Positions 39,372 through 49,586 of a stretch of DNA of 64,000 nt are shown one piece after another. Position 1 is the stretch's first letter. Each line of letters starts with the position of its first letter. The translations under genes were made by a program, and so were the position numbers. The notes beneath the pieces are model-generated. The model did no database searches. It was not told where the DNA came from and worked only from the letters and a program-made list of their open reading frames with translations. The stretch is from Muricea muricata (Eukaryota; Cnidaria; Anthozoa; Malacalcyonacea; Plexauridae), in assembly GCA_963855995.1 (NCBI GenBank), contig OY979716.1:40325818-40389817 (forward strand), in the 5' to 3' direction.

Positions 39372-40108
39372 TGGAACACGTGAAGCGGTTAGTCCTCATG
39401 CCAGAGCATATGGTAGAGAATACAACACAAAGTAAGCCATTGGTTCCACCTTTGACCTCTCAAGTGAATCATTTAGATTCGGAAATGGATAGTTTACTTA
39501 AGAGAAAAGACATCACTCAAGATGAAAAAGCTAGACTATATAGTTAAATTCTTCAACGCTACTTGAATTATTATGATAAGAGAATGAGTCAGCCGGTTCG
39601 AGTAAGTGTAGTACCCTCTAAACCGACTACAGAGAAGCCGGAAACACAACCAGAACCAGTTGATCTACCCGACAATATCGAAACTGATATTCTAGAAAGT
39701 GTCCCTCCTACGATGAAAACTAGAGCCCGACAACTAGTTAAGAAATTAAAGGAAAATAAAGATTTGATTACATGGGATGACAAAGCCCAGCTGGTATACG
39801 AGGGCAAACCTGTACCGGGGAGTAATGTGATAGATCTTGTTAACGATGCGCTACGTCACCGGAAGAATTTTAATCCTCAAGGAAGGAGACTTTTCGCAAA
39901 AGCCTTGAGTGATGTTAATATCCCAGAAGGAATTGTTAGGGATGAGAATCGCTTAAAAACAATACGAGATTATAAAATCGGGGCACTACATCAACCCGAA
40001 CTAGGAGAAGCTAGTAGCGTTGCTACAGCACCTTTGCTGGGGATTAACCCTAAAGCTAGAAAACGGCGAGCTCAACAAGCTGGACGACCATACAAATGGT
40101 TTGAATAG
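39371..40108 (+). pseudogene. Conserved Polinton protein with in-frame stop
   Basis: The frame begins at the ATG overlapping the previous stop and reads to 40108, but an in-frame TAA at 39545-39547 interrupts it after 58 codons. The second part (from about 39548) includes YYDKRMSQPV, a Pro/Glu-rich linker, then ARQLVKKLKENKDLITWD and VIDLVNDALRHRKNFNPQG, and ends basic (KARKRRAQQAGRPYKWFE). This matches the layout of a widespread Polinton protein of unassigned function. Without the stop it would be about 245 residues. Initiation at an internal ATG (39584) could still give the C-terminal part. Confidence 0.7.
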
Positions 40109-40122
40109 TGTATAACGTATGA

Positions 40123-40176
40123 AATAAATAAATCTATGAAACTAAAATAACTTGTTTGTCTTTTAATACATTTATT
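40123..40176. terminator. Convergent polyadenylation signals
   Basis: AATAAA on the plus strand at 40123-40128 serves the left block. AATAAA on the minus strand at 40171-40176 overlaps the protease stop codon and serves the right block. The two transcription units meet here with only 63 bp between stop codons. Confidence 0.65.
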
Positions 40177-40636
40177 GCACAAAAAACCATTTACATATAA
40201 AATCCCTTACAAGCATATCGTTCCATTCCTTATCGTTCGTAAACATATTAGTAATAGTTGACATGGGTATATTTCTACACCTATGTAATGCATAAAACAA
40301 ACAGTACTGGCCGCACACATTAGACCATGGCGACTGTAAGACATGTTTATTATAAATATAAGTACTGCTATTGTTTTCTAAAAACGTTTTAAAGTGTTCG
40401 CTGTAGTAGGTAGGCTTTTGTCCGTAAGAATCCATAAACTCTCCAAATCCATCAGCTGCCAGGTAAATAGCTACCCAGTGCGTGCCGGGGCCATCACTAC
40501 CGTCGAAATTTACAGCAAATCCCTTGGGCTTTTCTGATATAGTGTCAGGTAGTCGATCTGAAGGTAGTACACTCGCAAAAACCGATTTGGTGAATGGATC
40601 ACTTTGAAGCACGTTTAAAATTTGAAGGGTGTTCAT
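40172..40636 (-). CDS. Adenain-like cysteine protease of the Polinton
   Basis: A 154-residue intact ORF from the ATG at 40636; the longer frame begins at a non-ATG codon. Catalytic features of adenovirus-type (Ulp1-fold) proteases are visible: His in GTHWVAIYL (about residue 53), an acidic region FMDSYG, Gln in LQSPWSNVCGQ, and the nucleophile Cys in NVCGQYC. The family matures capsid precursors. It is the last gene of the minus-strand block; its ATG lies one base after the major capsid stop codon (TAG-A-ATG). Confidence 0.85.
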   Translation of the reverse strand: MNTLQILNVLQSDPFTKSVFASVLPSDRLPDTISEKPKGFAVNFDGSDGPGTHWVAIYLAADGFGEFMDSYGQKPTYYSEHFKTFLENNSSTYIYNKHVLQSPWSNVCGQYCLFYALHRCRNIPMSTITNMFTNDKEWNDMLVRDFICKWFFVQ

Positions 40637-40637
40637 T

Positions 40638-40973
40638 CTAACTGTTAAAATCACAGAGCACGTTGCGGTTAGCGTCGATCTCAATAAGGTTTTAAAACTC
40701 TCCGAGCACCATGATATTTATAGCCAGGTTAAGAGCTGTACCAAACTGAACTTCCAGTGAGACATATATTACCATTTTTAATAGGTTGCAGATGATCTCT
40801 GGCGCAAAGATCAGCTGTCAGATCAAACACGAACAATGTGTAGCCGTTGGCGTACTCGTCACGCGTGATGCCATTCCCTTCGTTCTGAAACAACTTGTTT
40901 GAACCAGCAATGTCTGAAATGCCGATACATAGTTGGCACCTCCTGCATCACCAAATTTCATCTGTAGTGGTTT
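40638..40973 (-). pseudogene. Major capsid protein, C-terminal part
   Basis: Minus-strand frames carry GNGITRDEYANGYTLFVFDL and LEVQFGTAL, typical of the C-terminal end of Polinton double jelly-roll capsid proteins, ending with TAG at 40638-40640. They are split over more than one reading frame, with a TAA inside the last frame, so there are lesions besides the retrotransposon insertion. The N-terminal part of the gene continues on the other side of the BEL/Pao element at 47252-48270. Confidence 0.8.
40969..40973. other. BEL/Pao target-site duplication, left (ggttt)
   Basis: ggttt here and at 47252-47256 bracket the LTR retrotransposon exactly. Five-base duplications are usual for BEL/Pao insertion. 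Confidence 0.9.
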
Positions 40974-41191
40974 TTTAAAAAGCGACTTCACACGTAGTGC
41001 TTTTTAGAAAATTATTTTAATATGTTCAAGAAGCGTATAATTTACATGTGTTCCGTAGAACGTTCAATCCCAATCTAAATCAACGTGGTCATACACGTGA
41101 TCAACTACGTCACATAAATTAAACCAATAACCCTTGTGCAAAATAACTAAATTAAAATGTCAGTGCATATAAAGTGTCATTGTTTTCCACA
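40974..41191 (-). repeat. BEL/Pao 3' LTR
   Basis: 218 bp, beginning TGTGGAAAACAATG on the minus strand. By eye it differs from the 5' LTR at six positions, about 2.8 percent. Confidence 0.93.
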
Positions 41192-41369
41192 TCTTCCCCC
41201 ACCGAAGAATTTGTGTGCGAGTGTTTATTTGTTTAACTATAATACAAGTTCCTTAATCTTCGAGCGTTTTCTCCATCTATCGCTGCCTTTCGTGTAGGTC
41301 TTCTGTAATTCTCGGTTTCCGTTTCGACTGAGTCACCACGCCCAACTGTCTCGTTCTCATCGTTAATCT

Positions 41370-44300
41370 CTACCTCAGTATCACATTTCCGTTCACCAAC
41401 ACCTTCCGCGATCTCGAAGGCAATAAGCTTTGTAGTGGTCGGTGGATGACAGTTTGCTTTCCACCCTTCGCAAGTACCTTTAACTTTGCACCTCTCACTA
41501 GTCCGTCCCGACCCGTCACGAGTTCAATAACCTTTCCAATTCTCCATTGTGTTCGAGGAGCCGGCTCGTCCTCCTTTATCAATACTACTTCTCCAACAAC
41601 AAGATCACGTGAACCGTTTGTTGACTGCCTTCGATAGATGTTCATTTGCTGTAACTCGTTCAAATACTCTCTACTGAACCGAACCCAACAATCTCTTAAC
41701 ACTTTCTGCAAATGCAAGAAACGATCCTTGCACTTTTCAAGATCACATCCAGGTACCACGTTAACTGCTTTTCTATCAAGTCTCCCTTTCGCATATCCGT
41801 GTCCGTGAATCAAGTGAAATGGCGTTTATGGCTCATCTAGGTCATCTTCACTCAAGTATGCCAAAGGTCGGTTATTAATAGCAATTTCCACGTCGCACAA
41901 AATTGTTTGAAGTTCCTCAAACGTCGTGTAACTTCTCCCTAACGTCTTCTTTAAACACGATTTAACAGTTCGTACAAGGCGTTCGTAAAATCCTCCCCAC
42001 CACGGTGATGCCGGTAGTATGAATTGCTGCTTAATTCCTTGGCGTAACATGTACTGCTTAACGTCTTTGGATCGAAAGGTCTTGAAATTGTCATTAATCA
42101 CGATGCCTGGTATCCCGCGCCGAGCAATAAAACGTTTAAATCCACGTAAAAATCCTTCAATTGACATGTCCATAGTAAGTTCCAAGTGAATAGCACGACT
42201 AGATGCACAAGTTAATAGAAGTATGTACACTTTGTCACTGTTCGAATTGTTCTTTACATACAGAGGTCCGGCAAAATCCAGACCAGTAACTTGAAACGCA
42301 CATCCCGAATGATCAACTCTAAATTCTGGCAAATCTGGTGACGCAGGACTACGCAGTGGTCTACCCTGATACCGCTTGCACACCACACACTTTCGCAAGA
42401 CATTCTTTACACTCTTTCTTCCCTTTATAATCCAGTATCTCGATCGGATCCGAGCTAAAGTTGACTCCACGCCGTGGTGCATCGTCGCTTCGTGCGCATC
42501 CCAAATAATCAGTTTTGTAAAATGGCTGTCACTTCGAAGAAGAACCGGATATTGCTGTTCGTATGTTAACTTCGAATTTGCAAACCGTCCTTTTAACCGT
42601 AACAACCCATCCTTGCCGTCGAAAAGATTTAATGAAGCGCGAACATTTCCGTAATTAGACTGTTTCTTAATCATCAACTGCTCTTCTGCAATCCATCTCG
42701 CCAATGCTGAATCGTATTCTTCGACCGTTAAGACCTCGTCTGTGATTATGTCAGTTCCTTTTTTCAACCGCTTTCGCATGTTACCAATGAATCTTATTAC
42801 GTAACCAGTGACGCCTACGAGCTTCTTTAGTGTACTGAATCTGGTGCAGTCTATGACAGCATTTAGCGAACACACGTCGTCAGAGGTCTTCTCTTGTGTC
42901 GTATTAGAAAAACAAGAAGTAGGACCTACTACCTTAACCGCTTTCGCATTAATCTCATCAAAAGTATTTCCATTAGTACCATCTGTACTAATGTCTTCCC
43001 CACCGGACTCGAAGTGTTGTGACAGGAGAAAAGAAGGACCAGAAAACCAACACCCTTCAAAGCATTCATTAAGATTAGAGCATATTCGTGTGGGGACATC
43101 AGCAGGATTTATTTCACCTTTAACAAAGTGCCATCTATCACGACCAACAACGCTCCTAATCGACACAACACGATTCTCTACCCAAGCCTTCCAACTCTTT
43201 TCTTTTCCCATAATCCAACATAATGCAACCTTCGAATGCGACCAACAGTATATATCATCAACCTCTATACGACCGTTCACACCTTCCAGTACCTCTTTAA
43301 TTAACTTACTTAATAACAAACATCCTAACAATTCTAATCTAGGAATAGTGAGTTTTTTAAGCGGAGCAACCTTTGTTTTCGAAGCAAGAAAAGAAACTGT
43401 AACACCACAATCGCTAATAAACCGAAGGTAGATAACGGCACAATAAAGCTCTAAAGAGCTGTCGGAAAAACCATGGAGTTCAATTCGAAATTTTGACGAC
43501 AAATGTAAATTGAAAACACATCTTTGCTGTCGAATTTCCCGCAAACGTTTTAATTCATCAAGAAATTTATTCCAAACTGATGCAATATTAGATGGAATGA
43601 TCTCATCCCAATTTAGTTTGTCCTTGCACAAAATTTGAAAAATAGTTTTGATTCTGGCGGTAATGGGTGCAATCAAGCCTAACGGGTCGTAGATCGAGGC
43701 AGATACACTTAATAAATTCCGCTTAGTTTGTTCCATAGCCAAACATCTACCTAGCAAGTCTTCAAACCGAAAAACAAACTCATCTGTGTTGGTGTCCCAT
43801 TCTAATCCCAGTACCATGCTATTGTTAGTTTTTTCAACAGTGGGGTTGCAAGTAATTTTTGAATATGTCGTTTCATCCGCCCCAGGTGAAATGTCTAATT
43901 GGCAGTCTTCTTGAGAAGTAATGTATGCTCTAAGTTCCTGATGATTGGTTTCCCATTTTCTTAAGTCAAATCCCGCGTCTAACATAATTGCCTTACTTTT
44001 ATCATACAATTCCTGACCCTGTGCTAAGCTATTGCTACCGCTGACCAAATCATCAACGTAAAAATCCTTCTTTAATCGCTCAATAACAAACTGTTCATTT
44101 TCAATGTATCTATTGAGGTGGTGCTTAATTGTTGCATTTAAAAGAAATGGACTACTGGTCAATCCGAAAACAACTCTACAAAATTTGTAAACTATGGTCT
44201 CGTCCGAATCTAACGCATACCACAAAAAACGCAAGTAGTCCCTATGTTCAGGTGTTATGGCAACGTTTAGGAAAGCCTGCTTTATATCCGCCATAATTGC

Positions 44301-45338
44301 TATGGTATTTAATCTGAATCTGATAAGAATGTCGAAAATCTTGGAAATTAGATTTGGTCCTGAATAAAGGCATTCATTGAGTGAGGGACCGTTTACTTTA
44401 CAAGAAGCATCAAAAACTGCGCGAATTTTAGAGGTTGTTTTATCTGCACGTATCACTGGCCTGTGTGGTAAATAATGCACCTTGCCTACTTCAGCTACAA
44501 CCTCATTAGTGGGAACTTGTTCAATGATTCCGGTTTTTTCATACTCTTTAAAAATATCATCATAGGCATTAAGAATTCCCTTCGACTTTAACCTTCCCTT
44601 CAATGATTCCAACCGTGTCTTACTTACTTTGAAATTATCAGGTAATGGCTCATGGTCGGGCTTAAATGGTAGTTTCGTCACATATCTAGTCCCATCATGC
44701 ACTATATTGCTCTGAAAATCAGTGACAACCTGGTCACTTCCAGGACTTATACTCTCGGTGGCCCAAAACTTATCTAAATGATCTCTTAAGGTATCAGTTG
44801 TGTGTTCTACCTCAGCTGTTGTACGCAATAAGTGAGTCTCAAAACAATGTAAGTCAGGAGAGCTTGAACCTAGTCGACCGCTAATGACCCAGCCCAGCCT
44901 TGTTCCACATGCAACAGGTCCATCCTTACTTCTAACAATTCTTCCAGTCATGAATGCATGGTAAAAATCTATGCCTACTAAAATACCAACTGGTAAGGGT
45001 GAAAGACTATCATTGTGGTCAGCAAACTCAAGATTCCTAAACTCCACAATGTTTTTTGCACTAGCTATGTGCTGGCTTGTCAGGGGACTGCATATGGTGG
45101 GCACACACAATGCCTCAATTAAAGTAAAAGTATTTTCAGACTTGTCCTTAATTTTTACTTGTACAACATCAAGCTCTTGTACTTCACTATCATTGCCCTG
45201 TCCGAATGTCTTAATTATTACCTTCTCTGTTCGTAAGGTCTTTAACTGCAAGGTGTTCCTAGCCTTTGCTGATATATACGAGCGCTGGCTGCCACTGTCA
45301 AATAATATCCTGGTATGGTGTTTGACCTCAGTGGTGTC
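41370..45338 (-). pseudogene. BEL/Pao Pol: protease, reverse transcriptase, RNase H, integrase
   Basis: The frame runs from just past the gag stop to 41826, then after one in-frame TAA (41826-41828) on to 41370. The aspartic protease signature LFDSGS lies at about 45290, upstream of the first usable start, so it depends on a frame change from gag. Reverse transcriptase has FYVDDLVSG. A DSS/RNase H-like region, then the integrase zinc-binding part (CVVCKRYQGRP) and catalytic core (GLDFAGPLY, VINDNFKTF, ERLVRTVK) follow. The downstream 147 residues (VGEVVLIKED and onward) fit the conserved BEL C-terminal domain. The TAA separates that domain from the rest. Confidence 0.9.
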
Positions 45339-46692
45339 TGGTGCACATTATGTGTGCTAATGCAGTTTGTAATAGTATGCCCTTGTTTTCACACCCTGTG
45401 TGACCAGTAAAACTACTTCTATCCTTATCTGTAGTATCGCTACCCCCCTCAATCTTATCATTTCCATTGTGTTTCCCCGCAGCATCAGCCTCGCATATCG
45501 ATATATGATGTTTACCCCTCTTACATTTTTTGCATACATATTCCGAGGTACAGTTTTTGGCAATGTGGCCATTGTCTAAACAGATAAAACATCTTCCATG
45601 TCTGCGTAAAATAGCTTTCCTAGCCTGGCAATTTGTTACCTTATGGCACCTAGATGAAAAATGATCTCCACTACAATACAAGCAGGACCCTTTTTTGTTC
45701 CTGGAGTAAGTAAATAGTCCGCTGGTTGTGTAAGGTTCTCTTTTTCGCGAAAAGTCAGATGTAACCTTATCAAGATTACAGTTTTCCTGAGCCTTAAGTT
45801 CATTGCTAAAATACTGCATTACCTTATTTAGACTCCAAACTTGACCACAAAATTGTCGTGAGATTATCATGTTTATCTCATCTGGTAATCTGTCTTTTAA
45901 TATGGGAATAAGTAGAGAACCGTACCCTGCCGTATCGAGTTTAAGTGCTTTCAAATTCCGAATACAATTCTCAACATGAGTATAAAGCATTCTTAGCCCC
46001 TTAATATTATTAACCGATCTTATCTTGTCAATTTTTAGCAACGATTCCATGTGGGCCGAAATTAACACCTGTTCATTACCGAATCTGTCTGTTAAAAGAT
46101 CAACTGCCTGAGTATAATTTTCAGAGCTCAAGGTCAACCCCGATATTGTGGCCTGAGCCTCACCTTTAAGACAACCCTTTAAATAATTAAATTTATCGAT
46201 ATCATTAATGTTAGTATTATCATGTATGGACACTTTGAACTGGTCCCAAAAACCCTGCCAATCTAGGGGATTGCCTCCAAACTGAGGAAGACCTATTTTA
46301 GGTAATTTACAATGTGCTTGAGGACTACTTGATGCTCCTACGTTCCCTAATGATGATCCTAATGGTAAACTTGCGGTATTGCTGTACTCACTATGCTTAA
46401 ATTGTTCTAGCTTTAATTCTGCTTGCGCCAGAACTTGATAAGTCGGCTCTAAACTTTTCATATGATTTATTACTTCCTCCCCAATTTCCTCCGGCTTAAC
46501 AAGGGATAAAATTTCTTCATGCACAGTGTTGTATGGTGTTATGAGTTGAGTCAAAGTATTTTTAAACTCGAGAAGCTTAGATTGCTCATTACCCTCCGAT
46601 GAAACATGTCCGTGTAATTCGCCCGTTAAGTTTTTTAAATACGTTTGTAGACCGAGGTATCTACCTTTGGCTCTAGCCAACCTTTCCGTCAT
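45328..46692 (-). CDS. BEL/Pao Gag
   Basis: A 454-residue frame from the ATG at 46692. The middle (KIGLPQFGGNPLDWQGFWDQ) matches the conserved Gag domain of BEL/Pao elements (DUF1759 type). The C-terminus has Cys/His knuckles CLYCSGDHFSSRC, CFICLDNGHIAKNC and CKKCKRGKHHISIC, for binding nucleic acid. The frame stops (TGA) shortly before the protease signature, which lies in the +1 frame. Confidence 0.88.
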   Translation of the reverse strand: MTERLARAKGRYLGLQTYLKNLTGELHGHVSSEGNEQSKLLEFKNTLTQLITPYNTVHEEILSLVKPEEIGEEVINHMKSLEPTYQVLAQAELKLEQFKHSEYSNTASLPLGSSLGNVGASSSPQAHCKLPKIGLPQFGGNPLDWQGFWDQFKVSIHDNTNINDIDKFNYLKGCLKGEAQATISGLTLSSENYTQAVDLLTDRFGNEQVLISAHMESLLKIDKIRSVNNIKGLRMLYTHVENCIRNLKALKLDTAGYGSLLIPILKDRLPDEINMIISRQFCGQVWSLNKVMQYFSNELKAQENCNLDKVTSDFSRKREPYTTSGLFTYSRNKKGSCLYCSGDHFSSRCHKVTNCQARKAILRRHGRCFICLDNGHIAKNCTSEYVCKKCKRGKHHISICEADAAGKHNGNDKIEGGSDTTDKDRSSFTGHTGCENKGILLQTALAHIMCTRHH

Positions 46693-47033
46693 ATTGAACA
46701 CAGTGCGCTTTGACACGATAAACAATAAACAATAGTCAATTCAACCTTCAGCGAGCCTTTTTTTTCCGATTAAGAGCGACAACACACAAGTTACGCAAAA
46801 ACAAAACCGCACTATATTCTACTGTAGATAAATATCAAGAAACCGTGAGAATTAAAGAAAGAGTTAAATTCTACCTCAAAAAGACTGAATATGTCACAAC
46901 GTGAGTCCGCCGACACGCTTCGAGAACCTCAGACTTGTGCACGCTGTCAACCAGTATAACGCTGTTCTAATGAATCCATTTATAATCCGCTTCTCTGTTC
47001 CATGGACTTCTCATAGTCCCCTATCGGGCTCCA

Positions 47034-47251
47034 TTTAAAAAGCGACTTCACACTTAGTGCTTTTTAGAAAATTATTTTAATATGTTTAAGAAGTGTATAA
47101 TTTACATGTGTTCCGTAGAACGTTCAATCCCAATCTAAATCAACGTGGTCATATACGTGATCAACTACGTCACATAAATTAAACCAATAACCCTTGTTCA
47201 AAATAATTAAATTAAAATGTCAGTGCATATAAAGTGTCATTGTTTTCCACA
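47034..47251 (-). repeat. BEL/Pao 5' LTR
   Basis: 218 bp. Its outer edge lies inside the Polinton capsid gene, so the last dozen residues of the capsid frame there (NNDTLYALTF) are LTR sequence. Confidence 0.93.
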
Positions 47252-48270
47252 GGTTTGCTAGGTAAATGTTCCCCATTTACAGTTAATCCAAGATAGGTCA
47301 TATCGTAGTTTTTAAAATTGAATGGATTCTTCTTAAAAGATCCATTGAAGGCCGTGGAATCAACCATACCAATGACAATTCTATCAGGTAATTGTCCCTG
47401 AAAGATATTGGGTTGGTTTCCAGAGTAGTTCCCTCTTGGGGCGGAAAACACTATGCATTCAACTCTGTTGATGGGGTACTTGGCTGTGGTATGATTGAGG
47501 GCTTCTGTATGACCAATCATGACGGTAGAAGAAACATTGACCCTGCGTACACGGAAGACGCAATCTTCTATCACAACTTTGTAGGTGGCTGGGTCGGCTG
47601 AAGATACCAAAGAAAAGGCAGGACTTGTTCGCACAAGCTTGAGCTTAATAGGAACCCCACCCAAAATGTAACGTTCTTGGGCAAAAAGATCAGAATGAAT
47701 TTTTCCCTCCATGGAAATTATTTTGCTTTCCTTAGAAAGATTATAGCGCTCCTTTAGTCCGGTATTCAAAACATCGGCATTTGCCACAGGATTTACAGAG
47801 TCCATTTTCCCGGCTTTGTCTTTGTAAAACAACGCGGATGTAAGCTGCGACGATTTGGTATCTTTACTAAAATTTAATATGGTTTCTATGTACGCTCTGT
47901 ACGGATAATTATGCTGTGCTTGAAGGTGTAACTAGTTTATTGTTTAAGAAAACGTCAACTTGAGAAAATAATGCGTGCATCCACAGGTTCACAGGGCCTA
48001 CTTGCTCGTCGGCATCCAGATCGGCACCATTTGCCTTTGTTATTTTGGCTTTCACGTGAAGGTAGCTGTTTGCCAGGTCTGTGTAGACGTCGGGATTAGC
48101 GGCACAAAGGATTCAATAGTGTCAGAAGTTTGAACGCTTGCAACAGGATCAACACTTTCCCAAAATCCCTTGTTCATTTCAATTTGTGTAGGTGGTACTG
48201 TAAATAATTTGAGTTCTGATTTTCCACATCCACATGAATCTTTATGAAGGACATTTACTGCTTGCGCCAT
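47252..48270 (-). pseudogene. Major capsid protein (double jelly-roll), N-terminal part
   Basis: Starts at the ATG at 48270 (MAQAVNVLHKDSCGCGKSEL, then FTVPPTQIEMNKGFWESVDP) and continues in other frames with NLWMHALFSQVDVFLNNKL and, at 47256-47832, ALNHTTAKYPINRVEC and GMVDSTAFNGSFKKNPFNF. This is the normal order for Polinton major capsid proteins, which form the shell. Frame changes lie near 48090-48105 and near 47935. The gene is then cut by the BEL/Pao insertion, with its end at 40638-40973. Its start is 33 bp after the previous gene's stop codon. Confidence 0.88.
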
Positions 48271-48302
48271 TTTTTAGTAGGTGGAATATCAAAAATATTT
48301 TC

Positions 48303-48757
48303 TTATGTATCGAGTGGAGATGTTCTCCGTTTACTTGCTCGAGTGGAAGTGACGACTTTCTTTCGAGAATTAGTATTTAAACGTTTTGAGGGTCCGGACT
48401 GATTTGTGCTCTTAGAACCTCCCCCAATTTGACGTTTGACATTATCCACGCCCTGTTTTGCTAGATCATTCACAGCTTGCCGTCCTCTGCTTGCGACTGC
48501 TTGTTTTACGCTTTTTCCTTCTAAGTTAGTACGTCTTGACCAACATTCACGGCTGTTTTTATTGCTTTTTTACCGAGCGCGTTTACACCTTTCTTGACCA
48601 AAGGTATGGCAACACGAGCAATACTCTTGAAAAAACTACCAAGCCCATACCCCCTCTGTATTCTAGCCCCATGGAAACCACGTAGGCCCCCACCATTTTG
48701 ACCTCTCAAGTAATACACTTTACATTCGTTTGCGTCGGGTATATACGTATGCCTCAT
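48303..48757 (-). pseudogene. pVI-like Polinton virion protein, frameshifted
   Basis: The ATG at 48757 lies two bases after the minor capsid stop codon. The N-terminal half has a Gly-rich start and an amphipathic stretch (YGLGSFFKSIARVAIPLVKK), as in adenovirus pVI-like proteins of Polintons. The frame ends at 48521, and the basic C-terminal half (RQAVNDLAKQGVDNVKRQ, ending SKRRTSPLDT) continues in another frame to 48303. The frame change is near 48525-48540. In adenovirus pVI the amphipathic helix disrupts membranes; here a role is inferred only from position and composition. Confidence 0.65.
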
Positions 48758-48759
48758 AG

Positions 48760-49529
48760 TTATATGAATAAAGGAGATCTCCTCTGTCTGAAATGAAGTG
48801 TTACGATCACCTTCCCAAACTTAAATGGTACTTTTTCCTGTGTATCATCCTTTATATCTATCTCCACCGTCTCAAACGACTTTACATTCACTGGGACCAT
48901 GCTGGGACGTATTGAAGATTCGGAAAATTTACGCTTACATTATCCCCAAACTCGCCACTGCACTTGACAACTTTGAGCAAGGAAACTTTACTATCACCTA
49001 CTAGCTGTGGCTCAACAATATCCGTGTACAAATACATGGCATGAAATCCAGCCTCTAAATCTACAGGTAAAGGGGCTTCCGTATTCTTTGCTATCTCCAA
49101 TTCTTTTTTATCAAATCCAACCATACTTGCAAACCGACCAGTCAAAACCAACCTCGCCTTGTTTCTCACATGTACAGTCATTTTTCGAGTTAATTGATTG
49201 TATGTCAGCCAGATATCCCCATTTGCGTCAGTCTTTAACGTTTTATTCACAGCGGAAACAAACTCCTTAACGGTTGGGTAGTATCCATGCGGGACAGTAC
49301 TTGTCAAGACATAACCCTGACCACCACTATCGGCGTATATATGACTGTCGAAGCCTTTACGTAAATTGTACCAGCTACGAGGGTACTGGAACTCGGAGAG
49401 TGCCACTTCCCATTCTCCTGTCAGTTCTAAAGGTTGAGCTAGTTTGGTTTTAAAATTTGTCAGCGTGTTGGCTGGAAAATATTCCATAGAACTGTTCGAT
49501 GGAAGAGTAAGGTAAAACTGACTGGCCAT
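48760..49529 (-). pseudogene. Minor capsid (penton) protein, frameshifted near C-terminus
   Basis: Starts at the ATG at 49529 (MASQFYLTLPSNSSMEYFPA), with WEVALSEFQYPRSWYNL typical of Polinton single jelly-roll minor capsid proteins. The main frame runs to 48888. The conserved ending (VPFKFGKVIVTLHFRQRR) is in another frame, finishing at 48760, so a frameshift lies near 48900-48915. The protein would cap capsid vertices. The first nine residues of the longer frame are ignored because it opens at a non-ATG codon. Confidence 0.85.
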
Positions 49530-49586
49530 GGCTATAAGTGAGCGACAGATGAACACAACACCCGTAATGTCATTGGTTATATACGT

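Larger units (their letters stand above)
40974..47251 (-). mobile_element. BEL/Pao LTR retrotransposon inserted in capsid gene
   Basis: A 6,278-bp element on the minus strand with 218-bp LTRs, a primer-binding-like site starting TGG directly after the 5' LTR (47033 leftward), gag, pol, and a polypurine tract ggtgggggaaga (41192-41203) directly before the 3' LTR. The ggttt duplication shows a single clean insertion. The LTRs differ at about six positions, so it is not very recent. The gag/pol frame change and a stop in pol suggest it is now inactive, or in part uses a programmed shift. Confidence 0.95.

Noticed and set aside
42808..43431. 207-residue plus-strand frame inside the BEL/Pao element
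   Set aside because: Antisense shadow of the Pol frame.
40974..47251. Repeats at 40974-41191 and 47034-47251 as a duplicated capsid gene end
   Set aside because: They are the two LTRs of the BEL/Pao element, as shown by the ggttt duplication, primer-site position and polypurine tract.
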